Assembly (NCBI RefSeq): GCF_021648885.1
Contig: NZ_JAKJHZ010000007.1
Span: 248,001-312,000, forward strand
Direction: 5' to 3'
From: Nocardioides potassii
Lineage (GTDB): Bacteria; Actinomycetota; Actinomycetes; Propionibacteriales; Nocardioidaceae
Length of the DNA: 64,000 bases
Shown: piece after piece, positions 7,523 through 18,646 of the stretch
Position numbering within the stretch: position 1 is the first letter of the stretch
How the letters are laid out: the number at the start of each line of letters is the position of its first letter
Made by a program: the position numbers and the translations under genes
Notes under the pieces: model-generated
The model's database searches: none
What the model saw: only the letters and a program-made list of their open reading frames with translations
Told to the model about the DNA's origin: nothing

Positions 7523-8104
7523 TCAGGCGCGGGACAGGCGGCGTACGACGACCAGGCCGAGGAGGCCGACGAGGACGGCCGCGGCCCCCGGCGCGGCGGC
7601 CCGGGCGAAGCCCGCTGGCGGCGACTGCTCCACCTTGGTGCGCTGCGCCGTCGGCGGAGGTGGCGGCTCGACCGCGGTGCCGGCGCCGAGGACGGCCTCG
7701 ACCTTGTCGATCTTCGTCGGGTTGGCGGGGCCGCTGCCACCGCAGGCGTCGGCGGCGTACGGCGTCTCGGTGCCGGTCGCGAAGAAGATGTAGCTGGTCC
7801 CGACCCCGAGCTCACCCAGGCCGCAGGCGTCCCGGCCGCCGGCCGAGAGGATCTCGGTCTTCCGGTCGGGTGAGCCCTGGTAGGTGCGGCTGGCGGTGAT
7901 CTCGTAGAGGAAGCCGTTGCCCTGCCCCTCGACCTTGTCGACCGTGCCGACGAAGACCAGGTCCGCCTTGGCCACCTGCTTGTCCAGGCCTGCCTGCTTG
8001 CAGGTGCAGTCCGCGGACGCCGGGGCGCTCACCGTGAGCACGAGCCCGAGGCACGTCAGCAGCAGGGCTGCGGCAAGGCGGACGGCTCGGAACACGATCG
8101 ACAC
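7523..8104 (-). CDS. secreted Cys-rich protein with C-terminal membrane anchor (NTR/TIMP-like N-terminus)
   Basis: 193 residues from GTG 8104 (GTG 8095 is also possible). A signal peptide (RLAAALLLTCLGLVLTVSAPASA) is followed directly by DCTCKQ, then ADLVFVGTVDKVEG. A Cys-x-Cys at the mature N-terminus followed by A-D-x-V-F-x-G-x-V is the pattern of the tissue-inhibitor-of-metalloprotease/netrin-like fold in bacterial secreted proteins; I infer that fold and no activity. Two further Cys (DACGLGELGVGTSYIFFATG, ADACGGSG) could pair with them. A Pro-rich linker (PPPPPT) leads to a C-terminal helix GAAAVLVGLLGLVVV and basic stop-transfer RRLSRA. The start lies 1 nt beyond the stop of the upstream HAD gene, so it is the last gene of that operon. 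Confidence 0.7.
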   Translation of the reverse strand: MSIVFRAVRLAAALLLTCLGLVLTVSAPASADCTCKQAGLDKQVAKADLVFVGTVDKVEGQGNGFLYEITASRTYQGSPDRKTEILSAGGRDACGLGELGVGTSYIFFATGTETPYAADACGGSGPANPTKIDKVEAVLGAGTAVEPPPPPTAQRTKVEQSPPAGFARAAAPGAAAVLVGLLGLVVVRRLSRA

Positions 8105-8105
8105 C

Positions 8106-8927
8106 CTAGCGATCCAGCCCGAACAGGTCGGCGAGCACCGTGGCGACGCCGTCCTCGTCGTTGGGGGGCGCGAGGTGGTCGGCGAGGTCGCGCACGGAGT
8201 CGTGGGCGTTCTCCATCGCGTAGGACAGGCCGGCCCACTCCAGCATCGGCAGGTCGTTGGGCATGTCACCGAAGGCCACGACGTCCTCCCGGCCGACCCC
8301 CAGCTCGGTGGCGATGCGCTCCAGCGTGGTCGCCTTGGTGACGCCCGCGGCGCTGATCTCGACGAGGGCGAAGGTCGAGGACCACGTCGTGGTCACCAGC
8401 TCGCCGACGGCCGCGTCGACCCGGCGCCAGAACTCCTCAGGGTCCAGGTCGCGGTGCACGACCAGCACCTTCACCACGTCGTCGACGTAGATCGACTCCC
8501 ACGGGCCCTCATGGACCGTCTCGGTGTCGTCGGGGTGGCGGGGGAACCCGTCCTCGCGCGCCCAGCCCGAGGTGTGCTCGATGGCGAACGTCGTCCCCGG
8601 TACGGCGGCGCGCACCAGGTCGGCGACCTCCAGGCCGACCGCGCGGGGCACCGCGCTGAAGTCGCGCACCCGCCGCTCGGCGACGTCGTACACGATCCCG
8701 CCGTTGCTGCAGATCGCCAGTCCGTGGCCGCCGACGGCGTCCCAGAGCTGCTCCATCCAGCGGACCGGGCGCCCGGTGGTGAAGACGACGGGCACGCCAC
8801 GCTCGTCGAGCTCGTCGAGCACCGCGCGCGTGCGGTCGGTGACCGTCCCGTCGGCGTGCAGGAGGGTCCCGTCGAGGTCGGTCGCGACCAGGCGGGGCCG
8901 GGCCCCGCTCAGCGAGGCGGGAACCAT
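8106..8927 (-). CDS. HAD superfamily phosphatase (Cof-type)
   Basis: A 273-residue phosphatase of the Cof/IIB subfamily, typical for sugar-phosphate or nucleotide phosphatases. Motif I ATDLDGTLL carries the nucleophile Asp and acid Asp. Motif II is VVFTTGRP, motif III a Lys in GVTKATTLE, and motif IV VAFGDMPNDLPML. The IIB-type cap lies between motifs II and III. ATG 8927 overlaps the upstream HAD gene by 19 nt, indicating translational coupling. The neighbour is a paralogue with the same layout, so the pair looks like an old tandem duplication with diverged caps. Confidence 0.88.
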   Translation of the reverse strand: MVPASLSGARPRLVATDLDGTLLHADGTVTDRTRAVLDELDERGVPVVFTTGRPVRWMEQLWDAVGGHGLAICSNGGIVYDVAERRVRDFSAVPRAVGLEVADLVRAAVPGTTFAIEHTSGWAREDGFPRHPDDTETVHEGPWESIYVDDVVKVLVVHRDLDPEEFWRRVDAAVGELVTTTWSSTFALVEISAAGVTKATTLERIATELGVGREDVVAFGDMPNDLPMLEWAGLSYAMENAHDSVRDLADHLAPPNDEDGVATVLADLFGLDR

Positions 8928-9811
8928 CGCGACATCTCGACCGCCGCGCCCTCGTCGTGGACGGAGTCGGTGACGAAGTCGGCGGCCGCCTTCACCTCGT
9001 CGACGGCCTGGCCCATCGCGACGCCGCGGCCGGCCCAGCGGAGCATCTCGATGTCGTTGCGGCCGTCGCCGATCGCGAGCACGTCGGCCGCGGTGAGGCC
9101 GCCGATGGCGTCGCACACGTGCTGGAGGCCCGACGCCTTCGAGACGCCGACGGGCGAGAGGTCCATCCAGGCGGTCCACCCGATGACGTAGTCGGTGCCG
9201 TGCAGGCCGAGCCTGGCCGACAGCTCGATGAAGTCGTCGGCGGTGGCCTCGGGGTCGCGGATGATGACGCGGCTGACCGGCTCGCCCACGATGTCCTCGA
9301 CCCGCGTGATCACCTGCTCGCCGGACAGCTCGCCCTCCGGGAACACCCGGTTGACGCGGTAGCCGCCGACCTCGCGCTCCTCGACGGCGACGAGCGCGTC
9401 GGGGTGGTGCTCCAGCACCGCCGCGACGGCCGGGGCGGCGTCGAAGGTCTCCTCGTGCACGACCTCCATCGGCGGGTAGCGGAACACCACCGCGCCGTTG
9501 GACGCGACGACCCAGAGGCGGTCGGCGCCCTCGCGCGGGAGGTGCAGCAGGTCGGCGATCCGCGTCATCCCGTGCGGGGACCGGCCGCTCGACAGCACGA
9601 TGTGCGCGCCGGCGTCGAGCGCACGGTGCACCGCGTCGTGGACCGGTGCCGTGATGGTCTCGTAGTCCTCGGTCTGCCCGTCGACCCACTTGAGCAGGGT
9701 GCCGTCGATGTCGAGCGCGACGACCTTGGGGGTCCAGTCGGCGGAGTGGTTGGGGTTCGAGCGGTCCTCAGGAGACTGAGCGGCTCGCTGCGCTCGCGGC
9801 TCAGTCTCCAA
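8909..9811 (-). CDS. HAD superfamily phosphatase (Cof-type), TTG start within a palindrome
   Basis: A 300-residue Cof-type phosphatase. Motifs: [10 protein letters not shown] (near 31), [32 protein letters not shown]. The only start codon upstream of motif I is TTG 9811, which overlaps the end of serS by 11 nt; no ATG or GTG occurs in frame between it and the DIDGT motif. That start puts codons 1-14 inside a 39-nt inverted repeat (9771-9809), giving an N-terminus ([15 protein letters not shown]) unlike the family and probably disordered. The hairpin would also cover the start region, so low or regulated translation is plausible. It forms an operon with serS upstream and the second HAD gene downstream. 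Confidence 0.82.
   Translation of the reverse strand: METEPRAQRAAQSPEDRSNPNHSADWTPKVVALDIDGTLLKWVDGQTEDYETITAPVHDAVHRALDAGAHIVLSSGRSPHGMTRIADLLHLPREGADRLWVVASNGAVVFRYPPMEVVHEETFDAAPAVAAVLEHHPDALVAVEEREVGGYRVNRVFPEGELSGEQVITRVEDIVGEPVSRVIIRDPEATADDFIELSARLGLHGTDYVIGWTAWMDLSPVGVSKASGLQHVCDAIGGLTAADVLAIGDGRNDIEMLRWAGRGVAMGQAVDEVKAAADFVTDSVHDEGAAVEMSRWFPPR
9771..9809. repeat. 39-nt inverted repeat spanning the serS stop and HAD gene start
   Basis: GGAGACTGAG (9771-9780) and CTCAGTCTCC (9800-9809) are perfect 10-bp arms. The centre (GGCTCGCTGCGCTCGC) is also largely self-complementary, so the stem can extend. The serS stop codon (9801-9803) lies inside the right arm. The whole element falls within the first codons of the downstream HAD gene. 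The centre resembles that of the REP-like family at 31488. Confidence 0.7.
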
Positions 9812-11069
9812 GGGGCTTCAGCACTTCCACGCCGCCCATGTAGGGGCGCAGCGCCTGCGGCAGGGTGACCGAGCCGTCCTCGTTCTGGTGGGTCTCGAGG
9901 ATCGCGACGATCGCGCGGGTGACCGCCGTGAGGGTGCCGTTGAGGGTCGCGACCGGGGTGGTCGAGCCGTCGACGCGGGTGCGTACGTCGAGGCGCCGGG
10001 CCTGGAACTCGGTGCAGTTGGAGGTCGAGGTCAGCTCGCCCCAGCCGTTGCGGGTCGGGATCCAGGCCTCGCAGTCGAACTTCCGCGCGGCGCTCAGGCC
10101 GAGGTCGCCGGCAGCGGTGTCGATCACGCGGTAGCAGAGCTCGAGCTTGTCGAGGAACTCCTTCTCCCACGCCAGGAGCCGCTGGTGCTCGGCGTAGGAC
10201 TCCTCGAGCGTGGTGTAGACGAACATCTCGACCTTGTCGAACCAGTGCACGCGCCAGATCCCGCGGGTGTCCTTGCCGTGCGAGCCGGCCTCCTTGCGGA
10301 AGCACGGGCTGAAGGCGGCGTAGCGCAGCGGCAGCGAGGCGGGGTCGAGGATCTCGTCGGAGTGGAAGGCCGCCATCGGCACCTCCGAGGTGCCGACGAG
10401 GTAGAGGTCCTCGCCCTCGATCCGGTAGACGTCGTCGGCCGCCTGGCCGAGGAACCCGGTGCCCTCCATCGCGCGGGGCCGTACGAGCGAGGGGGCCGCC
10501 GCCTGCACGAAGCCGGCCGCGCGGGCCTGGTCCATCGCCATGTTGACCAGCGCCAGCTGGAGCTGCGCGCCGACGCCGGTGAGGAAGTAGAAGCGCGAGC
10601 CCGAGACCTTGGCGCCGCGCTCGAGGTCGAAGGCGCCGAGCAGCTGGCCGAGCTCGACGTGGTCGCGCGGCTCGAAGTCGAACTCGCGCGGCGTGCCGAC
10701 CTGCTCGATGACGGTGTAGTCGTCCTCCAGGCCGGCGGGGGCGTCCTCGTCGGCGATGTTGGGGATCGCGCGGATCGCGTCGTCCCAGGCCGCCTCGGCG
10801 GCGGCGCGGGCGGCCTCGGCCTCCTTGACCGCGGCGGCGAGCTCCTTCACCTCCGCGAGCAGGGCCTGCTTCTCCTCGCCCTGCGCCTTCGCGACGAGGG
10901 CGCCGCGGGCCTTCTGCTCGGCCCGCTTGGACTCGAAGTCGGCAATCGCCTGGCGCCGGGCGGAGTCCGCCGCGAGGGCCGTGTCCACCACGTCGTCGGA
11001 CAGCCGACGCTTGGCCTGGGCGGCGCGGACGCGGTCGGGGTCGTCACGGAGGAGGCGAGGGTCGATCAC
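9801..11069 (-). CDS. serS: seryl-tRNA synthetase
   Basis: A 422-residue class II synthetase that charges tRNA-Ser (and tRNA-Sec where present). The N-terminal ~100 residues form the long antiparallel coiled coil that grips the tRNA variable arm ([26 protein letters not shown] ... [22 protein letters not shown]). The catalytic domain follows, with motif 2 [12 protein letters not shown] and [12 protein letters not shown], and motif 3 [16 protein letters not shown]. Length is normal. GTG 11069 has TAGCCT (11076-11081) 6 nt upstream. The start is divergent from the PAP2-DAGK gene, with 59 nt between the start codons. Confidence 0.97.
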   Translation of the reverse strand: MIDPRLLRDDPDRVRAAQAKRRLSDDVVDTALAADSARRQAIADFESKRAEQKARGALVAKAQGEEKQALLAEVKELAAAVKEAEAARAAAEAAWDDAIRAIPNIADEDAPAGLEDDYTVIEQVGTPREFDFEPRDHVELGQLLGAFDLERGAKVSGSRFYFLTGVGAQLQLALVNMAMDQARAAGFVQAAAPSLVRPRAMEGTGFLGQAADDVYRIEGEDLYLVGTSEVPMAAFHSDEILDPASLPLRYAAFSPCFRKEAGSHGKDTRGIWRVHWFDKVEMFVYTTLEESYAEHQRLLAWEKEFLDKLELCYRVIDTAAGDLGLSAARKFDCEAWIPTRNGWGELTSTSNCTEFQARRLDVRTRVDGSTTPVATLNGTLTAVTRAIVAILETHQNEDGSVTLPQALRPYMGGVEVLKPLGD

Positions 11070-11075
11070 GAACGA

Positions 11076-11122
11076 AGGCTATCCGTCCGGGCGTGGGGCA
11101 GCGGAATCGGTTTCGGCATACT
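11076..11122. promoter_or_regulatory. divergent promoters of serS and the PAP2-DAGK gene
   Basis: In the 59-nt gap, TAGCCT (read leftward, 11081-11076) ends 6 nt before the serS GTG, and CATACT (read rightward, 11117-11122) ends 6 nt before the GTG at 11129. Both fit -10 hexamers of leaderless transcripts. No operator-like palindrome is evident. Confidence 0.5.
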
Positions 11123-11128
11123 GCGCGG

Positions 11129-12703
11129 GTGACCCCCGCCTCCCGCACCCGCTCCTTCGGCCTGGGCTTCCTGGCCGTGGCGCTCTTCTCGGTCCTCGGG
11201 TACCTCGTGACCCAGGACCGGGCGCCGCTGGACGGCTTCGACGTCTCCGGGAAGCGGCTCGAGGACTGGGCGGACGACTCGTCCCTCTTCATCGACTTCC
11301 TGCGGGTAGTCGAGGAGGCCTTCGGCACGATCGGCATGACCGTCCTGACCGTCGTCCTGGCGCTCGGGCTGCTCGTCCGGCGGCACCGCTGGGCCGCCCT
11401 GCTCGTCGTCGTGGTGATGACGGTGACCTCCGTGGCCACGTCGCTGCTCAAGGTCTGGCTGGGCCGGGACCGGCCCGACTGGCAGGACAAGCTGGGCCTG
11501 CTCAGCTCGTTCAGCTTCCCGTCCGGGCACGCGTCGTCGACAGCGGCGTACGCCTCCCTGCTGGTGATGCTGCTCGTCATCTTCGTGCGCCGCGCGAGCC
11601 TGCGCCGGCTCGGCATCACGCTGGCCGTCGGATGGTGGCTGCTCGTGTGCTTCGACCGGATGCTGCTCGGGCGCCACTTCCCCAGCGACGTGATCGGAGG
11701 GTCGCTGCTCGGGATCGGTGTGTTCCTGCTCGCCCTCGCGGTGATCGACCCGCGCCCCCGGTCGACCGCCGCCAAGGCCGACCCGCTGCCGGAGGTCTTC
11801 ACCAGCGAGCGCCGCCTCGCGGTGATCCTCAACCCGATCAAGGTGGAGGACGTCGGCCAGTTCCGCTCGCTCGTGAGCGCGATGGCCAAGGAGTCGGGCT
11901 GGTCCGAGCCGACCTGGCAGTACACGACCGTCGAGGACCCGGGCACCGGGATGGCCGAGAAGGCGGCCGTGTCCGGCGCCGACCTCGTCATCGTGTGCGG
12001 CGGCGACGGCACCGTGCGCGAGGTCTGCGCCGAGCTCGCCGGCACCGGCATCCCGGTCGGCATCATCCCCGCGGGCACCGGCAACCTGCTGGCCCGCAAC
12101 CTCGACATCCCGCTCTACATCCGCTCGGCCGTCGACGTCGCCCTCAACGGCCAGGACCGGGCGATCGACCTGGTGAAGGTCGGCGGCGACGGGCTCGAGG
12201 ACACCCACTTCATGGTGATGGCCGGCATGGGCTTCGACGCCGCGATCATGGAGGGCGTCAACGAGGACATCAAGAAGAAGATCGGCTGGGTGGCCTACGT
12301 CGTCTCCGGCCTGCGGTCGCTGATGTTCCCCGCGATCAAGGTGGAGATCCAGATCGACGACGAGGAGCCCACGACGCACCGGGCACGCACGGTCGTCGTC
12401 GGCAACGTCGGCTTCCTGCAGGCCGGCATGCCCCTGCTGCCCGACGCCACGATCGACGACGGGATCCTGGACGTGGTGATCATCCACCCGCGCCAGTTCC
12501 TCGCCTGGATCACCGTCGCCATGCGGGTGCTGCGCAAGAGCCCGGTCGTCGACGAGACCCTCGACCGCCGTACCGGCTCGCGCGTGCGCATCAAGGCGTC
12601 GACCGACACGCCCCGCCAGCTCGACGGCGACTCCGTCGGCGAGGGACGCGAGCTGTCGATGGAGTGCATCCACGGCCGCCTGCTGGTCCGCGTCCCTCGC
12701 TGA
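11129..12703 (+). CDS. PAP2 phosphatase-diacylglycerol kinase fusion protein
   Basis: 524 residues joining two lipid enzymes. Residues ~1-210 are a membrane PAP2 domain with the three phosphatase motifs: KVWLGRDRP, PSGHASSTAAY, and DRMLLGRHFPSDVIGG. Residues ~225-524 are a DAGK_cat/LCB5 lipid kinase with RLAVILNPIK, the nucleotide motif VCGGDGTVREV, and GIIPAGTGNLLARNL. A membrane phosphatase and a lipid kinase in one chain suggest local turnover of phosphatidic acid and diacylglycerol or undecaprenyl-type lipids; the net direction is not evident. GTG 11129 is chosen over 11093 because CATACT ends 6 nt before it and hydrophobicity starts soon after. Confidence 0.88.
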   Translation: MTPASRTRSFGLGFLAVALFSVLGYLVTQDRAPLDGFDVSGKRLEDWADDSSLFIDFLRVVEEAFGTIGMTVLTVVLALGLLVRRHRWAALLVVVVMTVTSVATSLLKVWLGRDRPDWQDKLGLLSSFSFPSGHASSTAAYASLLVMLLVIFVRRASLRRLGITLAVGWWLLVCFDRMLLGRHFPSDVIGGSLLGIGVFLLALAVIDPRPRSTAAKADPLPEVFTSERRLAVILNPIKVEDVGQFRSLVSAMAKESGWSEPTWQYTTVEDPGTGMAEKAAVSGADLVIVCGGDGTVREVCAELAGTGIPVGIIPAGTGNLLARNLDIPLYIRSAVDVALNGQDRAIDLVKVGGDGLEDTHFMVMAGMGFDAAIMEGVNEDIKKKIGWVAYVVSGLRSLMFPAIKVEIQIDDEEPTTHRARTVVVGNVGFLQAGMPLLPDATIDDGILDVVIIHPRQFLAWITVAMRVLRKSPVVDETLDRRTGSRVRIKASTDTPRQLDGDSVGEGRELSMECIHGRLLVRVPR

Positions 12704-12733
12704 GGTGTCCCCCGCCCGCGCTGTGACGACAGG

Positions 12734-13411
12734 TCAGCCGGCAGTGAAGCGGTAGCCCATCCCGGGCTCGGTGACGAAGAGCACCGGGCGGGACGGGTCG
12801 GCCTCGAGCTTGCGCCGGATGCTCGCCAGGTGCACCCGGAGGTAGTTGGTCTGCGTGTCGTACGCCGGTCCCCAGACCGCGGTCAGCAGCTCCGCCTGCC
12901 GCACCAGCCGACCGCGGTGCCGGGCAAGCACCTCGACGAGCTTCCACTCGATCGGCGTCAGGTGGATCTCCGCCCCGTCCCGGGTTGCGCGGGAGTCCGT
13001 GACGTCGAGGCGGAGTCCGTCGACCTCGACCACGAGGTCCGGCTCCTCGCGGCCCACGCGGCGTGACGTCGCCCGGACCCGGGCGAGCAGCTCCTCGATG
13101 CTGAACGGCTTGGTGATGAAGTCGTCCGCACCGAGGTCGAGCGCCTCGACCTTGTCGTCGGACTCCGAGCGGGCCGACACGACGATGACCGGCACCTGCG
13201 TGAACGAGCGCAGCTGCGTGAGCACCGCGATGCCGTCGAGGTCGGGCAGGCCGAGGTCGAGGAGCACGACGTCGGGCATCCGCTCCTCGACCACCTGGAG
13301 CGCCGAGCGTCCGTCGCCCGCGGTCTCCACCTCGTAGTCGCGTGCCCGGAGGTTGATCGACAGGGTGCGCCGCATCGCGGGGTCGTCGTCGACCACGAGC
13401 ACGAAGGTCAC
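12734..13411 (-). CDS. kdpE: response regulator KdpE
   Basis: A 225-residue OmpR-type regulator. The receiver domain has the acidic pair in VVDDDPAM, phospho-acceptor Asp near 52 in VVLLDLGLPDLDG, and Lys near 101 in DFITKPFS. The winged-helix domain occupies ~130-225 (LTPIEWKLVEVLARHRGRLVRQAELL ... YLRVHLASIRRKLEADPS). It overlaps the end of kdpD by 4 nt (ATGA). As partner of KdpD it should activate kdpFABC under potassium limitation or salt stress. Confidence 0.95.
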   Translation of the reverse strand: MTFVLVVDDDPAMRRTLSINLRARDYEVETAGDGRSALQVVEERMPDVVLLDLGLPDLDGIAVLTQLRSFTQVPVIVVSARSESDDKVEALDLGADDFITKPFSIEELLARVRATSRRVGREEPDLVVEVDGLRLDVTDSRATRDGAEIHLTPIEWKLVEVLARHRGRLVRQAELLTAVWGPAYDTQTNYLRVHLASIRRKLEADPSRPVLFVTEPGMGYRFTAG

Positions 13412-15933
13412 GACGCCTCCTGGCGGGTCTGCGGGAGCCGGCCGGCCTGGTGTGCGGGTGCCGGCAGGTCCACGACGAACGTCAGTCCCCCGCCCGGCGT
13501 CTCCTCGGTGGCGATCGTGCCCCCCATCGCCTCCACGAGACCGTGGGCCACCGCGAGACCGAGGCCGACACCGTCCTGCTGGGGCACGTCGCCGAGCCGC
13601 TGGAACGGCGCGAACAGGCGTTGCTGGTCGTGGTCCTGGACGCCCGGCCCGGTGTCGGCGATCCGCAGCACGACCCGGTCGCGCGCCGTCGTGGCGTCCA
13701 CCCGCACCTGCGCCGACGCCGGGGTGTACTTGAGCGCGTTCTCGCAGATGTTGGCCAGCACCCGGTCGAGGAGGCCTGCGTCGGCGAGCACCACGACCTC
13801 GGGATCCACCGCCACCTCGATGCGCTCACCGCCCGCGAGCGGCGCGATGCTGCTCCGCACGGCGGTGGCGAGGTCGACCTCGACCAGGACGGGGCTCACG
13901 GAGCCGGTGTGGATCCGGCTCATGTCGAGCAGGTTGGCCACCAGGGCGATGAGCCGGTCGGTGGACTCCTCGATCGTCTCGAGCAGCTCCGCGCGGTCCT
14001 CGGGGGAGAAGGTGACGTCGGTCGAGCGGAGGCTTGCGACGGCGACCTTGGCCGCCGCGAGGGGGTTGCGGAGGTCGTGCGAGACAGCGGCGAGCAGCGC
14101 CGTACGCGTCCGGTCGGCCTCCTTCAGCCGCGAGCGCTCCACCTCGGCCTCGGTCGCTCGCCGCCGATCGGCCATCACCTTGGCGTAGGCGGCATAGGCG
14201 TTGAGCAGGCCGCGGTCCGACGCCGGGAGCCGCGCACCGGAGAGCACCAGCGTGCTGCTCCCATCGATCGCAGCCACCATGTCCGCCCGGTCCACGGAGG
14301 ACGGCGGCAGTCCACAGCTCGCCACGACCTCCTCCTCACCCGTGCCGCTCCGACGTACGACGGCCGCGCCGGCCGCGCCGAAGAGCCGGCACGCCGAGGA
14401 GAGGAGGCCCTCCACGTCGTCGCCCGAGGTCAGCAGGCTGTGGGCGAGCACGGTCAGCGCATCGGCCTCGGCCCGGGCGGCACGCGCCTGGGCGGTGCGG
14501 CGGGCAGCGGTGTCGACGACGCTGGCGACGGCGATGCCGACCGCGACGAAGATCGCGATCGTGACGACGTTCTCCGGCTCGGCGATGGTGAGGGTGTAGA
14601 GCGGCGGGGTGAACAGGTAGTTGAGCAGGATCGCGCTCACGAGCGCCGCGACGACAGCCGCGGACAGCCCCCCGATGAGGGCCGTCGCCACGACCACGAC
14701 CATCAGCGACATCGCCTCGATGGGGAGTCCGTGGAGGTCGGCGGTGAGGTAGAGCAGGCCGCTGAGGACCACCGGCGCGACCACGCCGAAGACGATCCCG
14801 GCCACACGACGGCGAGTGCCGAGGTTGTCGACCGTCGGCCTCGCGGCCGACCGGCGGGCGTAGTCGTGCGTGACGATGTGCACGTCGATGTCGCCCGACC
14901 CGCTGACCACCCGCTCGCCCACTCCCGGCCTCAGCAGGGTCGACACCCGGCCGCGACGGCTCGCCCCGATGAGGACCTGGGTGGCGTTCTCGGCGCGGGC
15001 GAAGGACAGGATGGCGTCGGCGGGGTCGTCCCCGACGACGGTGTGGAAGGTGCCACCCAGATCCTCGGCCTTCGCGGCGAGCTCGGCCAGCCGGTCCGGC
15101 GAGGTCCCGGTGAGCCCGTCCTGACGGGTGACGTAGAGCGCCTGCCACTCACCGCCCGATCGGCGCGTGGCGATCCGGGCGGCCCGCCGCATGAGGGTCG
15201 ATGACTCCGGCCCACCGCTGACGGGTACGACGATGCGCTCGCGGGTCGCCCACGTGGAGTCGATCTCGTGCTGGTCGCGGTAGCGCTCGAGACCCTCGTC
15301 GACGCGGTCGGCCAGCCAGAGCAGGGCCAGCTCCCGAAGGGCGGTGAGGTTGCCCTCCCGGAAGTAGCGGGACAGCGCGGCGTCGATCTTGTCGGCGGTG
15401 TAGATGTTGCCGTGCGCCATCCGGCGCCGCAGCGCCTGCGGGCTCATGTCGACGAGCTCGATCTGGTCCGCCGACCGGACCACGTGGTCCGGCACCGTCT
15501 CCCGCTGGCGCACCCCGGTGATCGACTCGGTCACGTCGTTGAGCGACTCGAGGTGCTGGACGTTGACCGTCGTGATGACCTTGATGCCCGCGTCGAGCAG
15601 GGCCTCGACGTCCTGCCAGCGCTTCTCGTGGGCGCTGCCGGGCGCGTTGGTGTGCGCGAGCTCGTCGACCAGCACCACCGCGGGCGCCCGATCGAGGATG
15701 GCGTCCAGGTCCATCTCCTCGATGGTCGTGCCGCGGTGCTCGACCGAGCGCCGTGGCACCACCTCGAGGCCCTCGAGCGCCTTCTCCGTCCTGGGGCGGC
15801 CGTGGGTCTCGACGTAGCCGACGACGACATCGGTCCCGCGGTCGAGGCGACGGTGCCCCTCGTCGAGCATCGCGTACGTCTTGCCGACGCCCGGGGCCGC
15901 GCCCAAGTAGACGCGGAGGCGCCCTCTGTCCAT
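13408..15933 (-). CDS. kdpD: osmosensitive K+ channel sensor kinase KdpD
   Basis: An 841-residue membrane sensor kinase. Order: KdpD N-terminal domain with Walker A GAAPGVGKT at 11-19 and VVLVDELAHTNAPG; a Usp-like domain (RIVVPVSGGPES ... TQVLIGASRRGR); four clustered TM helices (DUF4118, about 375-480); a GAF-like segment; then HisKA with the phospho-His in LLAAVSHDLRNPLAA, and HATPase_c (ENALKYTP, DTGPGV, GVGLGLAVAHGLVEAMGG). It phosphorylates KdpE. ATG 15933 starts 4 nt after the kdpC stop, with GGAG 11 nt upstream; an in-frame GTG at 15951 is less likely. Confidence 0.95.
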   Translation of the reverse strand: MDRGRLRVYLGAAPGVGKTYAMLDEGHRRLDRGTDVVVGYVETHGRPRTEKALEGLEVVPRRSVEHRGTTIEEMDLDAILDRAPAVVLVDELAHTNAPGSAHEKRWQDVEALLDAGIKVITTVNVQHLESLNDVTESITGVRQRETVPDHVVRSADQIELVDMSPQALRRRMAHGNIYTADKIDAALSRYFREGNLTALRELALLWLADRVDEGLERYRDQHEIDSTWATRERIVVPVSGGPESSTLMRRAARIATRRSGGEWQALYVTRQDGLTGTSPDRLAELAAKAEDLGGTFHTVVGDDPADAILSFARAENATQVLIGASRRGRVSTLLRPGVGERVVSGSGDIDVHIVTHDYARRSAARPTVDNLGTRRRVAGIVFGVVAPVVLSGLLYLTADLHGLPIEAMSLMVVVVATALIGGLSAAVVAALVSAILLNYLFTPPLYTLTIAEPENVVTIAIFVAVGIAVASVVDTAARRTAQARAARAEADALTVLAHSLLTSGDDVEGLLSSACRLFGAAGAAVVRRSGTGEEEVVASCGLPPSSVDRADMVAAIDGSSTLVLSGARLPASDRGLLNAYAAYAKVMADRRRATEAEVERSRLKEADRTRTALLAAVSHDLRNPLAAAKVAVASLRSTDVTFSPEDRAELLETIEESTDRLIALVANLLDMSRIHTGSVSPVLVEVDLATAVRSSIAPLAGGERIEVAVDPEVVVLADAGLLDRVLANICENALKYTPASAQVRVDATTARDRVVLRIADTGPGVQDHDQQRLFAPFQRLGDVPQQDGVGLGLAVAHGLVEAMGGTIATEETPGGGLTFVVDLPAPAHQAGRLPQTRQEAS

Positions 15934-15937
15934 GCGA

Positions 15938-16531
15938 TCAGTCTCCACCACGGGCGGCTGCCGCGAGGGCCACGTTGAGCTCGAGCACGTTGACCGCCGG
16001 CTCGCCGAGGAACCCGAACCCGCGACCCGTCGTGGCGTCGGCGATCAGGTCCTCGACGTCACCGAGCGGCAGGCCGTTGGCCCTCGCCACGCGGGGCGCC
16101 TGCAGGTTGGCGTACGCCACCGAGACCTGCGGGTCGAGACCGGAGCCGGACGCGGTGACCGCGTCGGCGGGCACCTCGGACTCGTCGACGCCCTCGCGGG
16201 CGGCGACCTCGGACCTGCGCTGCTCGATGCTCGCGACGAGGTCGGGACTCAGCGGGCCGAGGTTGCTCGGTGCCGAGGCGAGCGTGTCGTAGTCGTTGAC
16301 GGAGGGGCGCGACATGAACCACTCCTGGCCCTCGAACTGCTGGCCGAGGAGGCGGGACCCGACCACCTGGCCGTCCACGCGGACCGGAGATCCGTCCGCC
16401 CGGTCGCCGAAGCCCTGTCCGGCGGCCCACACGGCGGCCGGGTAGAGGACACCGGTGAGGACGGTCATGACGAGGAGGAGGCGGAGACCGGCGAGGGACT
16501 GCCGGGAGAGGTCAGTGAGCATGTGGGTCAC
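15938..16531 (-). CDS. kdpC: K+-transporting ATPase subunit KdpC
   Basis: A 197-residue subunit with one N-terminal TM helix (LRLLLVMTVLTGVLYPAAVWAAG) and a periplasmic domain. Family motifs are visible: G-S-x-L-L-G-Q-x-F, W-F-x-S-R-P-S, SxSNLGPxxP as APSNLGPLSPDL, P-A-D-A-V-T-A-S-G-S-G-L-D-P, and the C-terminal GEPAVNVLELN. KdpC stabilises the KdpA-KdpB complex and helps couple ATP hydrolysis to K+ transport. It starts 9 nt after the kdpB stop. Confidence 0.95.
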   Translation of the reverse strand: MTHMLTDLSRQSLAGLRLLLVMTVLTGVLYPAAVWAAGQGFGDRADGSPVRVDGQVVGSRLLGQQFEGQEWFMSRPSVNDYDTLASAPSNLGPLSPDLVASIEQRRSEVAAREGVDESEVPADAVTASGSGLDPQVSVAYANLQAPRVARANGLPLGDVEDLIADATTGRGFGFLGEPAVNVLELNVALAAAARGGD

Positions 16532-16540
16532 CAGGTCCTT

Positions 16541-18642
<2,102 letters not shown>

Positions 18643-18646
<4 letters not shown>

